From Urmitella timonensis (lineage in GTDB: Bacteria > Actinomycetota > Actinomycetes > Actinomycetales > Actinomycetaceae), in NCBI GenBank assembly GCA_900120415.1, contig FQLW01000005.1, positions 124,001-188,000 of the forward strand: a stretch of DNA of 64,000 bases, written 5' to 3'. Below, in pieces: positions 1-9,711 of this stretch. The position numbers were made by a program, and so were the translations under genes. Within the stretch, counting starts at the first letter, position 1; the number at the start of each line of letters is the position of its first letter. Under the pieces are notes generated by a model. The model did no database searches. It was given only the letters and a program-made list of their open reading frames with translations, and was not told the DNA's origin.

Positions 1-211
1 AAAAGCTGCTGGCAAGAAAGATAGCGACGAAGAAGCAGCCCCCTCGGAAGAACCCCTAGCTGATTGGGAACGCGAACTCCTAGAAGGAAATAGCGAGGGC
101 GAAGCTAAAGCAGAAAAAGCCGAAGAAGACGCTAAAGAAGCATCTGCTGACGAGACCAGCAAAGATGCAGAAGCTGAAGCAGCTACCGGCGAAACTGAAA
201 AGTCTGAATAG
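1..211 (+). CDS. rpsB: 30S ribosomal protein S2, C-terminal end (partial)
   Basis: Reading frame open from base 2 to a TAG at 209-211, giving about 69 residues. It contains ADWERELLEG, typical of the end of actinobacterial S2, followed by a long acidic Glu/Ala/Lys tail, which actinobacterial S2 proteins often carry. The start lies outside the window. It precedes tsf by 30 bases, the usual rpsB-tsf operon, so both would be co-expressed for translation. The tail is low complexity and probably disordered; the identification rests mainly on the WERELLEG motif and on the neighbour. Confidence 0.85.
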   Translation, partial: KAAGKKDSDEEAAPSEEPLADWERELLEGNSEGEAKAEKAEEDAKEASADETSKDAEAEAATGETEKSE

Positions 212-241
212 TTCCACGGACGCTAACGAGAGGAAAAACTT

Positions 242-1078
242 ATGGCTATTTCCATGCAAGACATTAAAGAGCTGCGCGAACTAACTGGCGCAGGTCTAAT
301 GGAAGTAAAGAAAGCATTAGAGGCAGCAAACGGCGATAAAGATGAAGCAGTAAAAGCAATTCGCCTGGCTGGAAAGAAATCTTTAGCAAAGCGTGAGGAT
401 CGCTCTACCGCTAACGGTTTGGTAATGGCAAAAGTCGTTGATACCGATCAGTGTCAAGCTGGTGTAATGCTAGAAATGAACTCCGAGACTGACTTTGTTG
501 GCAAGTCTCCCAAGTTCGTAGCCGCTGCCGAGGAAATCTTGCAAGCACTGGTAGACAGTGCAGTCAGCACCCGCGAGGAACTGCTGGAAGCAAAATGTGG
601 CGAAGGAACCGTTCAGGACAAAGTCGAAGAAATCGGCGCCCTGTTCTCTGAACACATTGTTCTGGGCAAAGTCACTCGGGTAGAGGGCGAAGCGGTTACC
701 AGCTACCTGCACTACTCCTCGGCAGATTTGCCCGCACAGGTTGGGGTACTGGTAGCCACGGATAAAGCAGGCGAAGAAGTAGCTCACGATATCGCCCTGC
801 ATGTTGCTGCCTACAGCCCGCGTTTCATCGACCGTGAGGAAGTTCCCCAGGAAGAACTGGATAAGGAACGCGAAACTTTGCGGGAAATGACCATCAAAGA
901 AGGTAAACCCGAGAAAATCGTGGACAAGATTGTCGAAGGTCGGATGGGTTCTTTCTACAAGGACAACTGCCTACTAGATCAGGATTTCGCAAAAGATCCC
1001 AAGCAAACAGTGGGACAGATTGTGAAAGCGGCTGGCGGTAAAGTTACTGCTTTTGCCCGTTTCCACGTTGGTTCTTAA
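242..1078 (+). CDS. tsf: elongation factor Ts
   Basis: 278-aa guanine nucleotide exchange factor that reloads EF-Tu with GTP in the cytoplasm. The N-terminal UBA-like domain has the family signature LRELTGAGLMEVKKALEAA (residues 11-29), and the core carries the second signature ETDFVGK near residue 82. The C-terminal subdomain with AYSPRF is present, so the protein is full length. ATG start with an AGAGGA ribosome binding site just upstream. It forms an operon with rpsB and is followed by a strong hairpin, so the rpsB-tsf transcript probably ends before pyrH. Confidence 0.97.
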   Translation: MAISMQDIKELRELTGAGLMEVKKALEAANGDKDEAVKAIRLAGKKSLAKREDRSTANGLVMAKVVDTDQCQAGVMLEMNSETDFVGKSPKFVAAAEEILQALVDSAVSTREELLEAKCGEGTVQDKVEEIGALFSEHIVLGKVTRVEGEAVTSYLHYSSADLPAQVGVLVATDKAGEEVAHDIALHVAAYSPRFIDREEVPQEELDKERETLREMTIKEGKPEKIVDKIVEGRMGSFYKDNCLLDQDFAKDPKQTVGQIVKAAGGKVTAFARFHVGS

Positions 1079-1086
1079 GTAAAATA

Positions 1087-1120
1087 AGTTGTGGCCTCAG
1101 GAAATCCTGAGGCCACAACT
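1087..1120 (+). terminator. hairpin terminator after rpsB-tsf
   Basis: Perfect 16-bp inverted repeat with a 2-base spacer, nine bases after the tsf stop codon. The 3' side has no clean U tract (CTATAT), so it is either an imperfect intrinsic terminator or a processing hairpin. The 192 bases from here to pyrH presumably hold the pyrH promoter; I see no convincing -35/-10 pair there. Confidence 0.75.
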
Positions 1121-1312
1121 CTATATGCAACCAGATTAAACCCGGTGATGAGGGCGCAAATTTAGCACACAGCTCCCGGGAGTTAATTCTTTAGAAAACA
1201 TAAAAAACAGGGCGTATTCGGACTTAAGCTGTCCTAGCGATTAGTGTTCGGGTTAAGGTAGTAACAGGCGCAAGAGTGCGCATTCGGACAGCAATAACGT
1301 AAAGGGGATACT

Positions 1313-2047
1313 TTGAATCAGGAAGTCGTAAGTTCTCAGCGCAGAGTAATGCTGAAGCTGTCCGGGGAAGTCTTTGGTGGCGGTCAAGTTGGCATGGATC
1401 TCGATGTCATCAACTCGGTAGCTCACCAGATTGGTGCAGCGGTAGCCAAAGGAGTTCAGGTCGCAGTGGTAGTGGGGGGCGGAAATTTTTTCCGGGGCGC
1501 TGAATTATCCCAGCGTGGCCTCGATAGGGCGCGCGCCGACTATATGGGAATGCTGGGAACGGTAATGAACTCTCTCGCTCTGCAAGACTTACTAGAACAA
1601 GCCGGGGTCACCACCAGGGTACAAACCGCTATTACTATGGGGCAGATTGCCGAACCCTATATTCCCTTAAAAGCGGTACGGCATATGGAGAAAGGACGGG
1701 TAGTAATCTTCGGAGCCGGATCGGGACTACCGTTTTTCTCCACCGACACCGTTAGTGCTCAGCGCGCCCTCGAAACCCACTGCCAAGAATTACTGGTCGG
1801 TAAAAACGGGGTAGACGGAGTATATAGCGCCGACCCGAAAAAAGACCCCACCGCCACGAAATATGACCGCCTCACCTATCAAGAAGCCCTGCAAAAAGGG
1901 CTGAAAGTTATGGACGCTACCGCATTTAGTCTGTGCATGGATAACGGACTCGATACCCGCGTTTTTGGAATGTCTGAGCCTGGCAACGTTACTTCGGCGC
2001 TGCTAGGTGAGACAATCGGTACATTAGTTTCTGCTGACAAGGAGTAA
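1313..2047 (+). CDS. pyrH: UMP kinase
   Basis: 244-aa bacterial UMP kinase (amino acid kinase fold): UMP + ATP to UDP, essential for pyrimidine nucleotides. Visible motifs are the N-terminal LKLSGE phosphate loop, [11 protein letters not shown], the [13 protein letters not shown] segment that binds substrate, and DGVYSADP. The start is TTG, chosen because it follows AAAGGGGA at the right distance and gives the normal N-terminal length. It heads the run pyrH-frr-cdsA-rlmN; the gap to frr is only 4 bases. Confidence 0.96.
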   Translation: MNQEVVSSQRRVMLKLSGEVFGGGQVGMDLDVINSVAHQIGAAVAKGVQVAVVVGGGNFFRGAELSQRGLDRARADYMGMLGTVMNSLALQDLLEQAGVTTRVQTAITMGQIAEPYIPLKAVRHMEKGRVVIFGAGSGLPFFSTDTVSAQRALETHCQELLVGKNGVDGVYSADPKKDPTATKYDRLTYQEALQKGLKVMDATAFSLCMDNGLDTRVFGMSEPGNVTSALLGETIGTLVSADKE

Positions 2048-2051
2048 CCAA

Positions 2052-2609
2052 GTGATTGACGATATTCTGCTCGAAGCTGAGGAGAAGATGGAAAAAGCCA
2101 TCGAGTTTTCCCGCGAAGAATTCACTGCGATTCGCACCGGGCGAGCTAACGCCGCCATGTTTAACCCGATTACTGTGGAATACTATGGAGCGCCAACTCC
2201 TTTGCAGCAGCTGGCAACCATTTCTATCCCCGAGCCACGCACCGTGCTGATTTCCCCCTACGACAAGTCCTCCACTAATGATGTCATCAAGGCAGTTCGG
2301 GACAGTGACCTGGGGGTAAACCCCACTGACGAGGGCAACCATATTCGGGTAACCTTACCGGAACTAACCGAGGAACGCCGTCGCGACTACGTAAAACTAG
2401 CGGGACAAAAAGCCGAGGAAGGACGGGTATCTATTCGCGGTATCCGCCGTAAAGCCATGGATCAGCTAGAGAAGTTGAAAAAGGATGGCGAAGCTGGCGA
2501 GGACGAGGTAACGCGCGCCGAAAAAGAAATAGAATCTTTGACAAAGAAGCAGGTAGAAACGATGGATAAACTACTTGCGGCCAAAGAAAAAGAACTAATG
2601 GAGATTTAG
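2052..2609 (+). CDS. frr: ribosome recycling factor
   Basis: 185-aa protein, the exact family length. With EF-G it splits the post-termination ribosome. It has the conserved AIRTGRANAAMFNPITVEYYG segment and the C-terminal GEAGEDEVTRAEKEIESLTKK of domain I. GTG start 4 bases after pyrH, with GGAG of the pyrH 3' end as ribosome binding site, so the two are translationally coupled. Confidence 0.97.
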   Translation: MIDDILLEAEEKMEKAIEFSREEFTAIRTGRANAAMFNPITVEYYGAPTPLQQLATISIPEPRTVLISPYDKSSTNDVIKAVRDSDLGVNPTDEGNHIRVTLPELTEERRRDYVKLAGQKAEEGRVSIRGIRRKAMDQLEKLKKDGEAGEDEVTRAEKEIESLTKKQVETMDKLLAAKEKELMEI

Positions 2610-3500
2610 TTGAATAATCGCGCCCGCGCTTTCCGCGAGGGAGCTGCGCAATCAATATCGCCAGAGCCTACCAAGGAGCAGAGCGCTAATCCCAAGAAAT
2701 CCCGGGCAGGACGCAACCTGCCAGCCTCAATAGCAGTCGGGGTAGGATTAGGTGGCTTAGTCTTGGCATTATTACTGGCTCCTACCGTATTTTTCTTAGG
2801 GTTCGCCATGATTGTGGCAATTATGGCCGAATACGAAATGGCAGGAGCCTTAGCTCGAATAAGAATCAAACTCTGCCTACCTCCCTTACTGGTAGGCACG
2901 GTGGGAATGCTCCTGTGTGCCTATCTGCTAGGCCCGGAAGGGCTGTGGGCAGCAGCGCTCGCCACCATGATTGCCTGTGCGATTTGGCGGCTTAGTGTAG
3001 GACCATCCAAGTTTGCCACCCGCGACCTGCTGGCTACTTGCTTTGTGGCTATCTACCTGCCATTCTTAGCCTCATTCGTGATTGTGATGCTCCATAATCC
3101 TCATCATCCGGCACCGATTATCCTCTGGATTGTAATCACCATATGTAATGACATTGGGGGATATGCTGCCGGGGTGCTAAAAGGAAAACACCCGATGGCA
3201 CCAGCAGTTTCTCCCGCGAAAAGTTGGGAAGGCTTCGCCGGGTCAGTGCTAATGTGTACGGTCGCGGCGGCAATCGGGGTTTGGCTAACCTCTACCCAGT
3301 TATGGGCAATCCCGGTGTTAGGGCTATTAACCCCGGTAATTGCTACCTGTGGCGACCTAGGGGAGTCCCTAATTAAACGAGATTTAAAGCTTAAAGATAT
3401 GGGCAGTTTACTGCCGGGGCATGGCGGAGTTATGGATCGGTTAGATTCGCTGCTACTGACGGTGCCACTGTTCTTCGTGGTTTCACTTTTTATATTTTAG
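2610..3500 (+). CDS. cdsA: phosphatidate cytidylyltransferase
   Basis: 296-aa integral membrane enzyme making CDP-diacylglycerol from phosphatidate and CTP, the branch point of phospholipid synthesis. About eight hydrophobic segments follow a polar 35-residue N-terminus. The CdsA signature lies at the C-terminus: GDLGESLIKRDLKLKDMG, then LPGHGGVMDRLDSLL, with the catalytic Asp and Lys residues in place. The TTG start directly abuts the frr stop codon, implying coupling. The N-terminal 30 residues are not conserved, so the true start could be slightly downstream. Confidence 0.94.
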   Translation: MNNRARAFREGAAQSISPEPTKEQSANPKKSRAGRNLPASIAVGVGLGGLVLALLLAPTVFFLGFAMIVAIMAEYEMAGALARIRIKLCLPPLLVGTVGMLLCAYLLGPEGLWAAALATMIACAIWRLSVGPSKFATRDLLATCFVAIYLPFLASFVIVMLHNPHHPAPIILWIVITICNDIGGYAAGVLKGKHPMAPAVSPAKSWEGFAGSVLMCTVAAAIGVWLTSTQLWAIPVLGLLTPVIATCGDLGESLIKRDLKLKDMGSLLPGHGGVMDRLDSLLLTVPLFFVVSLFIF

Positions 3501-3511
3501 GTACGGCAAAA

Positions 3512-4816
3512 ATGGTCAGGGAAAGCACCCCAAGAAAAAACGGGAAGGCAAAGGTATTAAGGACACCTCCTCGTCCTCAGCAAACAAACAAAACCGATGA
3601 TCAACAGCTGATGCGCCAGGCGCGTCCCAAATGCGACCCCCGCCAGGTGATGCCCACCGATCAGCCTCCAGAGGGTGCTACCAGCAGTGATGCCCGTCCA
3701 GTGTTGCGTTTTCAAGCCATTAGACGCACTAAACCTACAGATCATTTAGCTGACTTCGATTTGGCTGGTCGCAAAAAATTCTTAAAAAATAACGGTTTTC
3801 CGCCCTTTAGAGCCGACCAGCTTTCCCGCCACTACTTCACCCATCTAACAACTGATTGCGCCCAAATGACAGATTTACCGGCTTTAGGGCGCGAAAAACT
3901 GACCGAACTGGCTTTCCCGCCGTTAATAGAACCCGTTTTGGTGCGTAGCGGTGATAACGGGATGACCCGCAAATACCTGTGGCGACTATTTGATGGCGCC
4001 GAAGTAGAGTCAGTGTTAATGCGTTATCCTTCCCGGGCTACCCTATGTATTTCTTGCGAAGTCGGATGCGGAATGGCTTGCCCATTTTGTGCCACCGGGC
4101 AAATGGGGCTGACCCGCAACCTTTCGACCGCTGAAATCGTAGAACAGGTGCGCCTAGCCCGTAAAGCCTGTGAAGAGGGTGAACTGGGCGGCAGTAGCTG
4201 CCGACTCAGCAATGTGGTGTTCATGGGAATGGGAGAGCCCATGGTGAACTATCGCGCAGTGCTGGGTGCGGTTCGTCGCCTGATTGCCAATCCCCCAGAA
4301 GGATTCGGGATGTCCGCGCGGGGAATCACGGTTTCAACTGTGGGGTTAGTGCCGGGAATCAAAAAACTGACGGAAGAAAAAATTCCGCTCACCCTGGCGA
4401 TTTCCCTGCACGCTCCCGATGATGAGCTGCGTGATGAGCTGATTCCTTTAAATTCTCGATTCAAGGTCAGCGAATTGCTGGATGCTGCCTACCAGTATTT
4501 TCAAGCCACCGGTAGGCGAGTATCTATTGAATATGCTTTGATAAAGAACATGAACGACCAGGCATGGAGGGCGGAACTACTCGCAGATTTACTGAATGCG
4601 CGCGGGCATGGCTGGGCGCATGTGAATCCGATTCCGCTAAATCCCACCCCCGGATCGATCTGGACGGCGAGTGAATCCCACGCCCAAGCAGAATTTGTGG
4701 ATACTCTGGAACGTAAAGGTATAACTACCACTATCCGTGATACTCGGGGACAAGATATTGACGGAGCATGTGGTCAATTGGCAACTAAATCTCGGAAGGA
4801 GAGAACTGGCAAGTGA
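3512..4816 (+). CDS. rlmN: 23S rRNA (adenine-2503-C2) / tRNA methyltransferase, radical SAM
   Basis: 434-aa radical-SAM methylase. The CxxxCxxC iron-sulfur motif is at Cys186, Cys190 and Cys193; the upstream Cys179 corresponds to a conserved position in the family, and Cys420 in DIDGACGQL is the methyl-carrying cysteine near the C-terminus, so the enzyme looks active. Roughly the first 75 residues are basic and polar with no family similarity that I can see, making it longer than typical RlmN (about 350-390 aa); the true start might be internal. It follows cdsA by 11 bases and its last codons overlap the next gene. Confidence 0.94.
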   Translation: MVRESTPRKNGKAKVLRTPPRPQQTNKTDDQQLMRQARPKCDPRQVMPTDQPPEGATSSDARPVLRFQAIRRTKPTDHLADFDLAGRKKFLKNNGFPPFRADQLSRHYFTHLTTDCAQMTDLPALGREKLTELAFPPLIEPVLVRSGDNGMTRKYLWRLFDGAEVESVLMRYPSRATLCISCEVGCGMACPFCATGQMGLTRNLSTAEIVEQVRLARKACEEGELGGSSCRLSNVVFMGMGEPMVNYRAVLGAVRRLIANPPEGFGMSARGITVSTVGLVPGIKKLTEEKIPLTLAISLHAPDDELRDELIPLNSRFKVSELLDAAYQYFQATGRRVSIEYALIKNMNDQAWRAELLADLLNARGHGWAHVNPIPLNPTPGSIWTASESHAQAEFVDTLERKGITTTIRDTRGQDIDGACGQLATKSRKERTGK

Positions 4817-5364
4817 GCGAGAACAACTTTCCTAGAGCCGGTTTTTTTACGCGCGGATACGACCCCTCCCAGGTGGACGAGTTTTTTACCGATGCTCGCA
4901 AAGCCTACGAAGGGGGGATACCCGCCGAAGAGTTTTCGGCAGAACAAGTACGGGGCGCTCACTTTGACCTGGTGCGTCGCGGTTATCAAACTAGCGCTGT
5001 AGATCAGGCAATGGATCGGCTGGAAGCGGCATTTATCCGCCGTGACCGGGCAGATAATGTGGCAGTTAATGGCTCCCAGGCTTGGATGGAACGGGTAGCC
5101 CAACGAGCCACTACCCTCTACCCTCGGATGCTTCGCCCCGAGGGTAAACGTTTTGCGCACCCACAAGGTAAAGGCTATGACGCTGCCCAGGTAGATGCTC
5201 TCCTCGATCGGTTAGCGAAATATTTTGATTCCGATGAGGGGATTACTTCCAGCGAGATTCGCAACGCCACTTTCAAGAGCGCAAAGGACGAGAAAGCCTA
5301 TAAAGAGGGCGTAGTAGACGCTTATCTGTCGCGGGCGGTAGAAGTACTGCTAGCGGTAGAGTAG
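4813..5364 (+). CDS. DivIVA-domain repeat protein
   Basis: 183-aa cytoplasmic protein with three spaced copies of the short DivIVA motif: RGYDPSQVDEFF near residue 12, RRGYQTSAVDQAMDRL near residue 55 and GKGYDAAQVDALLDRL near residue 117. There is no transmembrane segment or long coiled coil, so it is not the full polar-growth DivIVA/Wag31. Proteins of this type are common in actinobacteria and have no firm function. GTG start, overlapping the rlmN stop as GTGA, so it is translationally coupled. Its place between rlmN and dxr fits actinobacterial gene order. Confidence 0.8.
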   Translation: MSENNFPRAGFFTRGYDPSQVDEFFTDARKAYEGGIPAEEFSAEQVRGAHFDLVRRGYQTSAVDQAMDRLEAAFIRRDRADNVAVNGSQAWMERVAQRATTLYPRMLRPEGKRFAHPQGKGYDAAQVDALLDRLAKYFDSDEGITSSEIRNATFKSAKDEKAYKEGVVDAYLSRAVEVLLAVE

Positions 5365-5415
5365 CAACATTTGATTAGGTAGCGGTTAATAGTTTTCTGG
5401 TAATAGGGAGGCTCG

Positions 5416-6666
5416 TTGCGCGAGGTTTTCATATTAGGCTCTACCGGTTCTATCGGTACCCAAGCTCTGGAAGTAATCGCTAATAATCCGGGGCGGTTCT
5501 GTGTGCGCGCCCTCAGCGCCGGTGGGGCTAACCTAGCGTTACTGGCGCGCCAAGCTGCCCGTTTCCGCCCCGATACCATAGCTATATGCGCAGATAAAGG
5601 TAAAGAGTTTGCCAGCATCCTCACCCAACTACTAGCTAATGAGGACGAGGAAGAAACGTCCCCGTTAGCAGTTACAGCAGGTAAATACCGACCGGAGATA
5701 TTAACCGGAGAAAAAGCCAGCTCCCAGCTCGCTGCTCAAGCCTCCTGCGATTCAGTGGTGCTTAACGGCATTACGGGAGGAGTAGGTTTAGAACCAACTT
5801 TGGCAGCTCTAGAAAGTGGCGCTACCTTAGCATTAGCTAACAAGGAATCCCTGATAGTTGGGGGAGTCTTGGTTAAAGCTGCCTGTCAGCGCCCTGGTCA
5901 AATCGTACCGGTAGATTCTGAACATTCGGCGATTGCGCAGGCGTTGGCCTCTGGCGTTCACCATAAGGGGCTAACCAGTGTAAACCAGGATGGGCGTAGT
6001 GAAGTTAGCCAAATTATTCTCACTGCCTCCGGCGGTCCGTTTCGAGGTAAAAAACGCGCTGATTTAGCGGAAGTAAACGCGCAGCAAGCGCTCAATCACC
6101 CCACCTGGTCGATGGGGCCGGTGGTGACGATTAACTCTTCCACTTTGGTAAATAAGGGTTTGGAACTGATAGAAGCTCACTTGCTGTTTGACGTTGCGCC
6201 CGAAAGTATTGTGCCGGTGATACACCCGCAATCTATCGTTCATTCGGGGGTAACCTGGCGTGACGGTGCTACAGTTTTGCAGGCCTCTCCACCTGATATG
6301 CGCCTTCCAATTGCTCTAGGTCTTGACTGGCCGACCCGCTTGGATAACACAGTAACCCCTCTGGATTTCACTGTGACCCAGCAGTGGCAATTCGAACCGG
6401 TAGACCACGAAACCTTCCCGGCAATAAAACTAGCCCGGCAAGCAGTAGCAGCCTCGTCCTCACACCCGGCGGTTTATAACGCCGCCAATGAAGTATTCGT
6501 AGCTGCTTTTCTACAAGAAAAGCTTTCCTACCTGCAAATAGTAGATTCTCTAGCGCAAGTATTGTCCGAACATACCGGGGTAGATAATCCAGATTTAGGA
6601 CAAATTATGGCTGCGCAAACCTGGGCGAAAACCAAGGCTCAGGAAATTGTCATGAACGCTAGGTAG
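5416..6666 (+). CDS. dxr: 1-deoxy-D-xylulose 5-phosphate reductoisomerase
   Basis: 416-aa NADPH-dependent enzyme, second step of the MEP isoprenoid pathway (DXP to MEP). The N-terminal nucleotide fold has GSTGSIGTQALEVI. The active site shows NKESLIVGG, VDSEHSAI, SGGPFRG, NHPTWSMG and STLVNKGLELIEAHLLF, with NAANEVFVAAF toward the C-terminus. TTG start preceded by GGGAGG. The ispG gene of the same pathway lies two genes downstream, with only the rseP-like protease between them, an arrangement common in actinobacteria. Confidence 0.96.
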   Translation: MREVFILGSTGSIGTQALEVIANNPGRFCVRALSAGGANLALLARQAARFRPDTIAICADKGKEFASILTQLLANEDEEETSPLAVTAGKYRPEILTGEKASSQLAAQASCDSVVLNGITGGVGLEPTLAALESGATLALANKESLIVGGVLVKAACQRPGQIVPVDSEHSAIAQALASGVHHKGLTSVNQDGRSEVSQIILTASGGPFRGKKRADLAEVNAQQALNHPTWSMGPVVTINSSTLVNKGLELIEAHLLFDVAPESIVPVIHPQSIVHSGVTWRDGATVLQASPPDMRLPIALGLDWPTRLDNTVTPLDFTVTQQWQFEPVDHETFPAIKLARQAVAASSSHPAVYNAANEVFVAAFLQEKLSYLQIVDSLAQVLSEHTGVDNPDLGQIMAAQTWAKTKAQEIVMNAR

Positions 6667-6675
6667 GCTATCCCC

Positions 6676-7965
6676 ATGGCATTTATACTTGGCGTACTAA
6701 TCGTGGTTATCGGGCTAATCATCTCTATCGGTCTACATGAATGCGGACATTTACTGCCCGCAAAGAAATTCGGGGCATTAGTACCCCAGTTCATGATTGG
6801 TTTCGGTCCCACCTTGTTCTCACGCAAACGCGGGGAAACCGAATACGGAGTGAAAGCGATTCTCCTAGGAGGATACTGCAAAATCCTGGGAATGTATGGT
6901 CCAGGAAACCTTGACCAGGTGGGATATAAACTTGACGGAAAAAAGCTTACGGTACGTCAGGCGCGCGCCCTAGAACCCGACCAGGCCGATAAACTGGTTC
7001 CCACCTGGTCGCAAGAAGCCCGAGACGCCTCACTAGCAGAAATACCTACCGAGAAACGTTCCCGCGCATTTTATAACCTGCCGGTTTCCAGGCGCCTAGT
7101 AGTCATGTTCGGTGGGCCGGTAATGAACCTGTTTCTATCGTTCGTGCTGATGGCGATTGCGATGCTGGGAATCGGAATCGCCACCCCCACCACCACCGTA
7201 GATAAAGCTGTCTGCCTAAAAGCCGGTCAAGTAGTAGATTGCTCCCAAGCCGGCGCGCAGCCCGCTCCCGCAGCGAAAGCCGGAATAAAACCCGGTGACG
7301 TCCTCGTCTCCTGGAATGGAAAAAAGATAAATACCTGGGACGATTTACGCCAATATGCAAGCCAAACTCACGGTGAAGCCACCGTTAAGGTTCGTCGCAA
7401 CGGACAGACGCTCAATTTTCAGCTCAGCCAAGTAGACGGGAAAGTAGGGCTCTACTCCAAAACTGAACGCGCCAGCACCGGGATAGCCACCTACGGGAAA
7501 ACCATGTGGCAGCTGTTCTACCAAACCGGAGCGGTAGTATTAAAACTGCCGGTAGCAGTGTGGAACGTGGGAGTTTCGGTATTCACCGACACTCCTCGCG
7601 ATAGCGCCGGAATCATGTCTGTTCTGGGAGTAGGCAGAATCGCAGGAGAAATCGGATCTTCGCCCTCAACCCAGGTAACCCTGGCAGATCGCGCCGGAGG
7701 GTTGCTTTCCCTGTTAGCTTCCCTAAATATGGCACTATTCGTGTTTAATCTGATTCCGCTACCTCCTCTAGATGGTGGTCATATTGCCGGTGCTTGTTGG
7801 CAAGGAATCAAAAACACCTATGCGAGACTCCGTTCTCGCCCTGCCCCCGGTCCGATTGATGCCGCGAAAGCCGTTCCCTTAACCTATCTGGTAGCAGGGC
7901 TGCTAATCGCTATGACCGTGCTACTGATGGTGGCAGACGTTACTGACCCGATTCGCTTACCGTAA
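6676..7965 (+). CDS. rseP: M50 site-2 metalloprotease (RseP/Rip1-like)
   Basis: 429-aa intramembrane zinc protease. The first membrane helix carries HECGH (residues 21-25), the HExxH zinc site. A PDZ domain includes AGIKPGDVLVSWNGKKI around residue 205. The last helices contain NLIPLPPLDGGH, the third-ligand LDG motif. Four membrane segments are evident. Family role: regulated cleavage of anti-sigma factors and other membrane proteins; the substrate here is unknown. It starts 10 bases after dxr and is presumably co-transcribed with it. Confidence 0.92.
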   Translation: MAFILGVLIVVIGLIISIGLHECGHLLPAKKFGALVPQFMIGFGPTLFSRKRGETEYGVKAILLGGYCKILGMYGPGNLDQVGYKLDGKKLTVRQARALEPDQADKLVPTWSQEARDASLAEIPTEKRSRAFYNLPVSRRLVVMFGGPVMNLFLSFVLMAIAMLGIGIATPTTTVDKAVCLKAGQVVDCSQAGAQPAPAAKAGIKPGDVLVSWNGKKINTWDDLRQYASQTHGEATVKVRRNGQTLNFQLSQVDGKVGLYSKTERASTGIATYGKTMWQLFYQTGAVVLKLPVAVWNVGVSVFTDTPRDSAGIMSVLGVGRIAGEIGSSPSTQVTLADRAGGLLSLLASLNMALFVFNLIPLPPLDGGHIAGACWQGIKNTYARLRSRPAPGPIDAAKAVPLTYLVAGLLIAMTVLLMVADVTDPIRLP

Positions 7966-8016
7966 CCGACTGGTTTAGAACTAGGGTTTACGCCCCTAGC
8001 GCGTAATAATAGAAAC

Positions 8017-9165
8017 GTGAGTGTTGAACTAGGAATGCCGGAAGTAAAGCCCGCGGGTTTCCCGCGAAAAAAAACTCGCAAGATTCGTTGCGGAAACGTA
8101 GAAATTGGGGGAGATGCCCCGATTAGCGTACAGTCCATGTGCACCACCAAAACCACCGATATTGGTGCCACCTTGCAGCAAATAGCGGCTCTAACCGCAG
8201 CCGGGTGCGATATTGTGCGGGTAGCCTGCCCCAGCGCCGATGACGCAGAGGCTCTGCCGGTAATCGCCCAAAAATCTACGATTCCAGTAGTCGCCGACAT
8301 TCATTTCCAGCCCAAATATGTGTTCGCCGCGATTGAAGGCGGGTGCGCTGGGGTACGGGTTAATCCCGGAAATATCCGTAAATTCGATGACCAGGTAGAA
8401 GAAATCACCAAATGCGCCCGTAAACACGGCACCGCCCTGCGGATTGGGATAAACGCCGGTTCCCTCGATCCACGAGTAATGGCGCGCCACGGGAAAGCCA
8501 CCCCGGAGGCTTTGGCAGAATCCGCGGTTAATGAGGCACGCCTGTTCGAGCAATACGATTTTCATGACTTTGCAATCTCGGTGAAGCACCATGACCCGGT
8601 GACTATGATTCGCGCCTACGAATTGCTTAGTGAAATGGGGGATTGGCCGCTGCACCTGGGGGTAACCGAGGCAGGTCCCCAATTTCAAGGCACGATTAAA
8701 TCAGCGACTGCTTTCGGGGCGCTGCTGCGTCAAGGAATCGGGGACACAATCCGGGTTTCTCTGTCGGCAGACCCGGTAGAGGAAATAAAAGTCGGGATCG
8801 AAATCCTGCAATCTATGGGGCTAAAAGAACGCACCCTGGAGATTGTTTCCTGTCCTTCCTGCGGACGTGCCCAAGTCGATGTTTATACCCTGGCAAACGC
8901 AGTCACCGATGCGCTCAAGGACGAGATTAAAGTGCCGCTGCGAGTTGCGGTTATGGGGTGTATCGTGAATGGCCCCGGTGAGGCGCGGGAAGCCGACCTG
9001 GGGGTAGCCAGCGGTAATGGCAAAGGAAAAATCTTTATTAAAGGTGAAGTGATTAAGACGGTTCCCGAAGAGGAAATCGTGCCCACCTTGATTGCAGAGG
9101 CGCATCGTCAAGCCGAGCTGCTAGGCCTAGAAGAAGGCTTCGGCGAAGTTGAGGTAACCGTCTAG
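8017..9165 (+). CDS. ispG: 4-hydroxy-3-methylbut-2-enyl-diphosphate synthase
   Basis: 382-aa [4Fe-4S] enzyme of the MEP pathway converting the cyclic diphosphate MEcPP to HMBPP. TIM-barrel motifs include [31 protein letters not shown] and GVRVNPGNI. The C-terminal cluster domain shows [12 protein letters not shown] and [15 protein letters not shown], supplying the three cysteines. GTG start 51 bases after the protease gene. It is followed by palindromic repeats rather than a gene. Confidence 0.96.
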   Translation: MSVELGMPEVKPAGFPRKKTRKIRCGNVEIGGDAPISVQSMCTTKTTDIGATLQQIAALTAAGCDIVRVACPSADDAEALPVIAQKSTIPVVADIHFQPKYVFAAIEGGCAGVRVNPGNIRKFDDQVEEITKCARKHGTALRIGINAGSLDPRVMARHGKATPEALAESAVNEARLFEQYDFHDFAISVKHHDPVTMIRAYELLSEMGDWPLHLGVTEAGPQFQGTIKSATAFGALLRQGIGDTIRVSLSADPVEEIKVGIEILQSMGLKERTLEIVSCPSCGRAQVDVYTLANAVTDALKDEIKVPLRVAVMGCIVNGPGEAREADLGVASGNGKGKIFIKGEVIKTVPEEEIVPTLIAEAHRQAELLGLEEGFGEVEVTV

Positions 9166-9170
9166 GCTTA

Positions 9171-9350
9171 GGGCAGGAGTGGGAAAATGTAGCGGCTTTT
9201 CCCGCGGGGAGGATTGGTTTTTCCTCCTGCCCAAGAATTCGGGAAACGTAGCGACGTTTCCCGAATTCTTATGCCCACCGCGCCTGCTCGGATAAAACCA
9301 ATCCTCCCCGCTTAAGTCCAATCGAAGCTCGCATTTTCCCATTCCTGCCC
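9171..9350. repeat. nested palindromic element: type-1 unit inside type-2-like arms (copy A)
   Basis: Three concentric inverted repeats. The outer arms, 9171-9189 and 9332-9350, match with one mismatch. The middle arms, 9205-9220 and 9295-9310, match perfectly over 16 bp. The core hairpin at 9232-9270 is an 18-bp stem centred on a few bases. Between middle arm and core are boxes shared with other copies: TCCTCCTGCCC on the left and ATGCCCACCGC plus CTCGGAT on the right. The outer right flank carries CTTAAGTCC and GCTCGCAT, resembling the right box of the type-2 unit at 47,078. It lies 6 bases after ispG. Confidence 0.85.
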
Positions 9351-9507
9351 CAAAAGTCCAAAAGTGTAGCTACGTTTATCGCGGTTAACCCGGTTGCCTT
9401 TTATATTGTTCTTCCGCGACACTTCTTGCAGGAAGGTATGGGCATTCCAAACCCTTCTTCGACGCAAAAAATGGTCGTCATGGCGCTGGCTTTGGCCGTA
9501 ACCCCGA

Positions 9508-9614
9508 GCGCGAGAGAGAAGTTTTATCCGAGTCGGCTAGGCGGGCGTAAAACTCGCAACTGCCCGTGGGCAGTTGCGAGTTTTTGGGCAGGAGGAAAAA
9601 CTTCTCTCTCGCGC
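9508..9614. repeat. type-1 nested palindromic element (copy B)
   Basis: Perfect 18-bp outer arms (9508-9525 and 9597-9614) whose sequence is unrelated to those of other copies. They enclose the conserved boxes ATCCGAGTCGG, GGCGGGCGTAA and TTGGGCAGGAGG and a perfect inner hairpin (9550-9585) whose stem also differs from the AATTC-type stem of copies A, C and D. It lies about 100 bases before proS, so it would be in the proS leader if transcribed. The rest of the 9166-9711 gap shows no gene. Confidence 0.85.
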
Positions 9615-9711
9615 GGACTTATCTCAGAGAACATTTACAAGATTCCTGCGAGGCGGGCGCGGTTTAGGTTCCTATGCATCATCTACTAAACTGGCGAACG
9701 TGGCTTACAAT

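Noticed and set aside
9171-9350. Simple intrinsic terminator for ispG
   Set aside because: The region has three concentric repeats with boxes shared at other loci and no U tract; it may terminate transcription but is not just a terminator.
9574-9711. N-terminal extension of prolyl-tRNA synthetase back to 9574
   Set aside because: The extra 46 codons derive from a palindromic element and are absent from the enzyme family.
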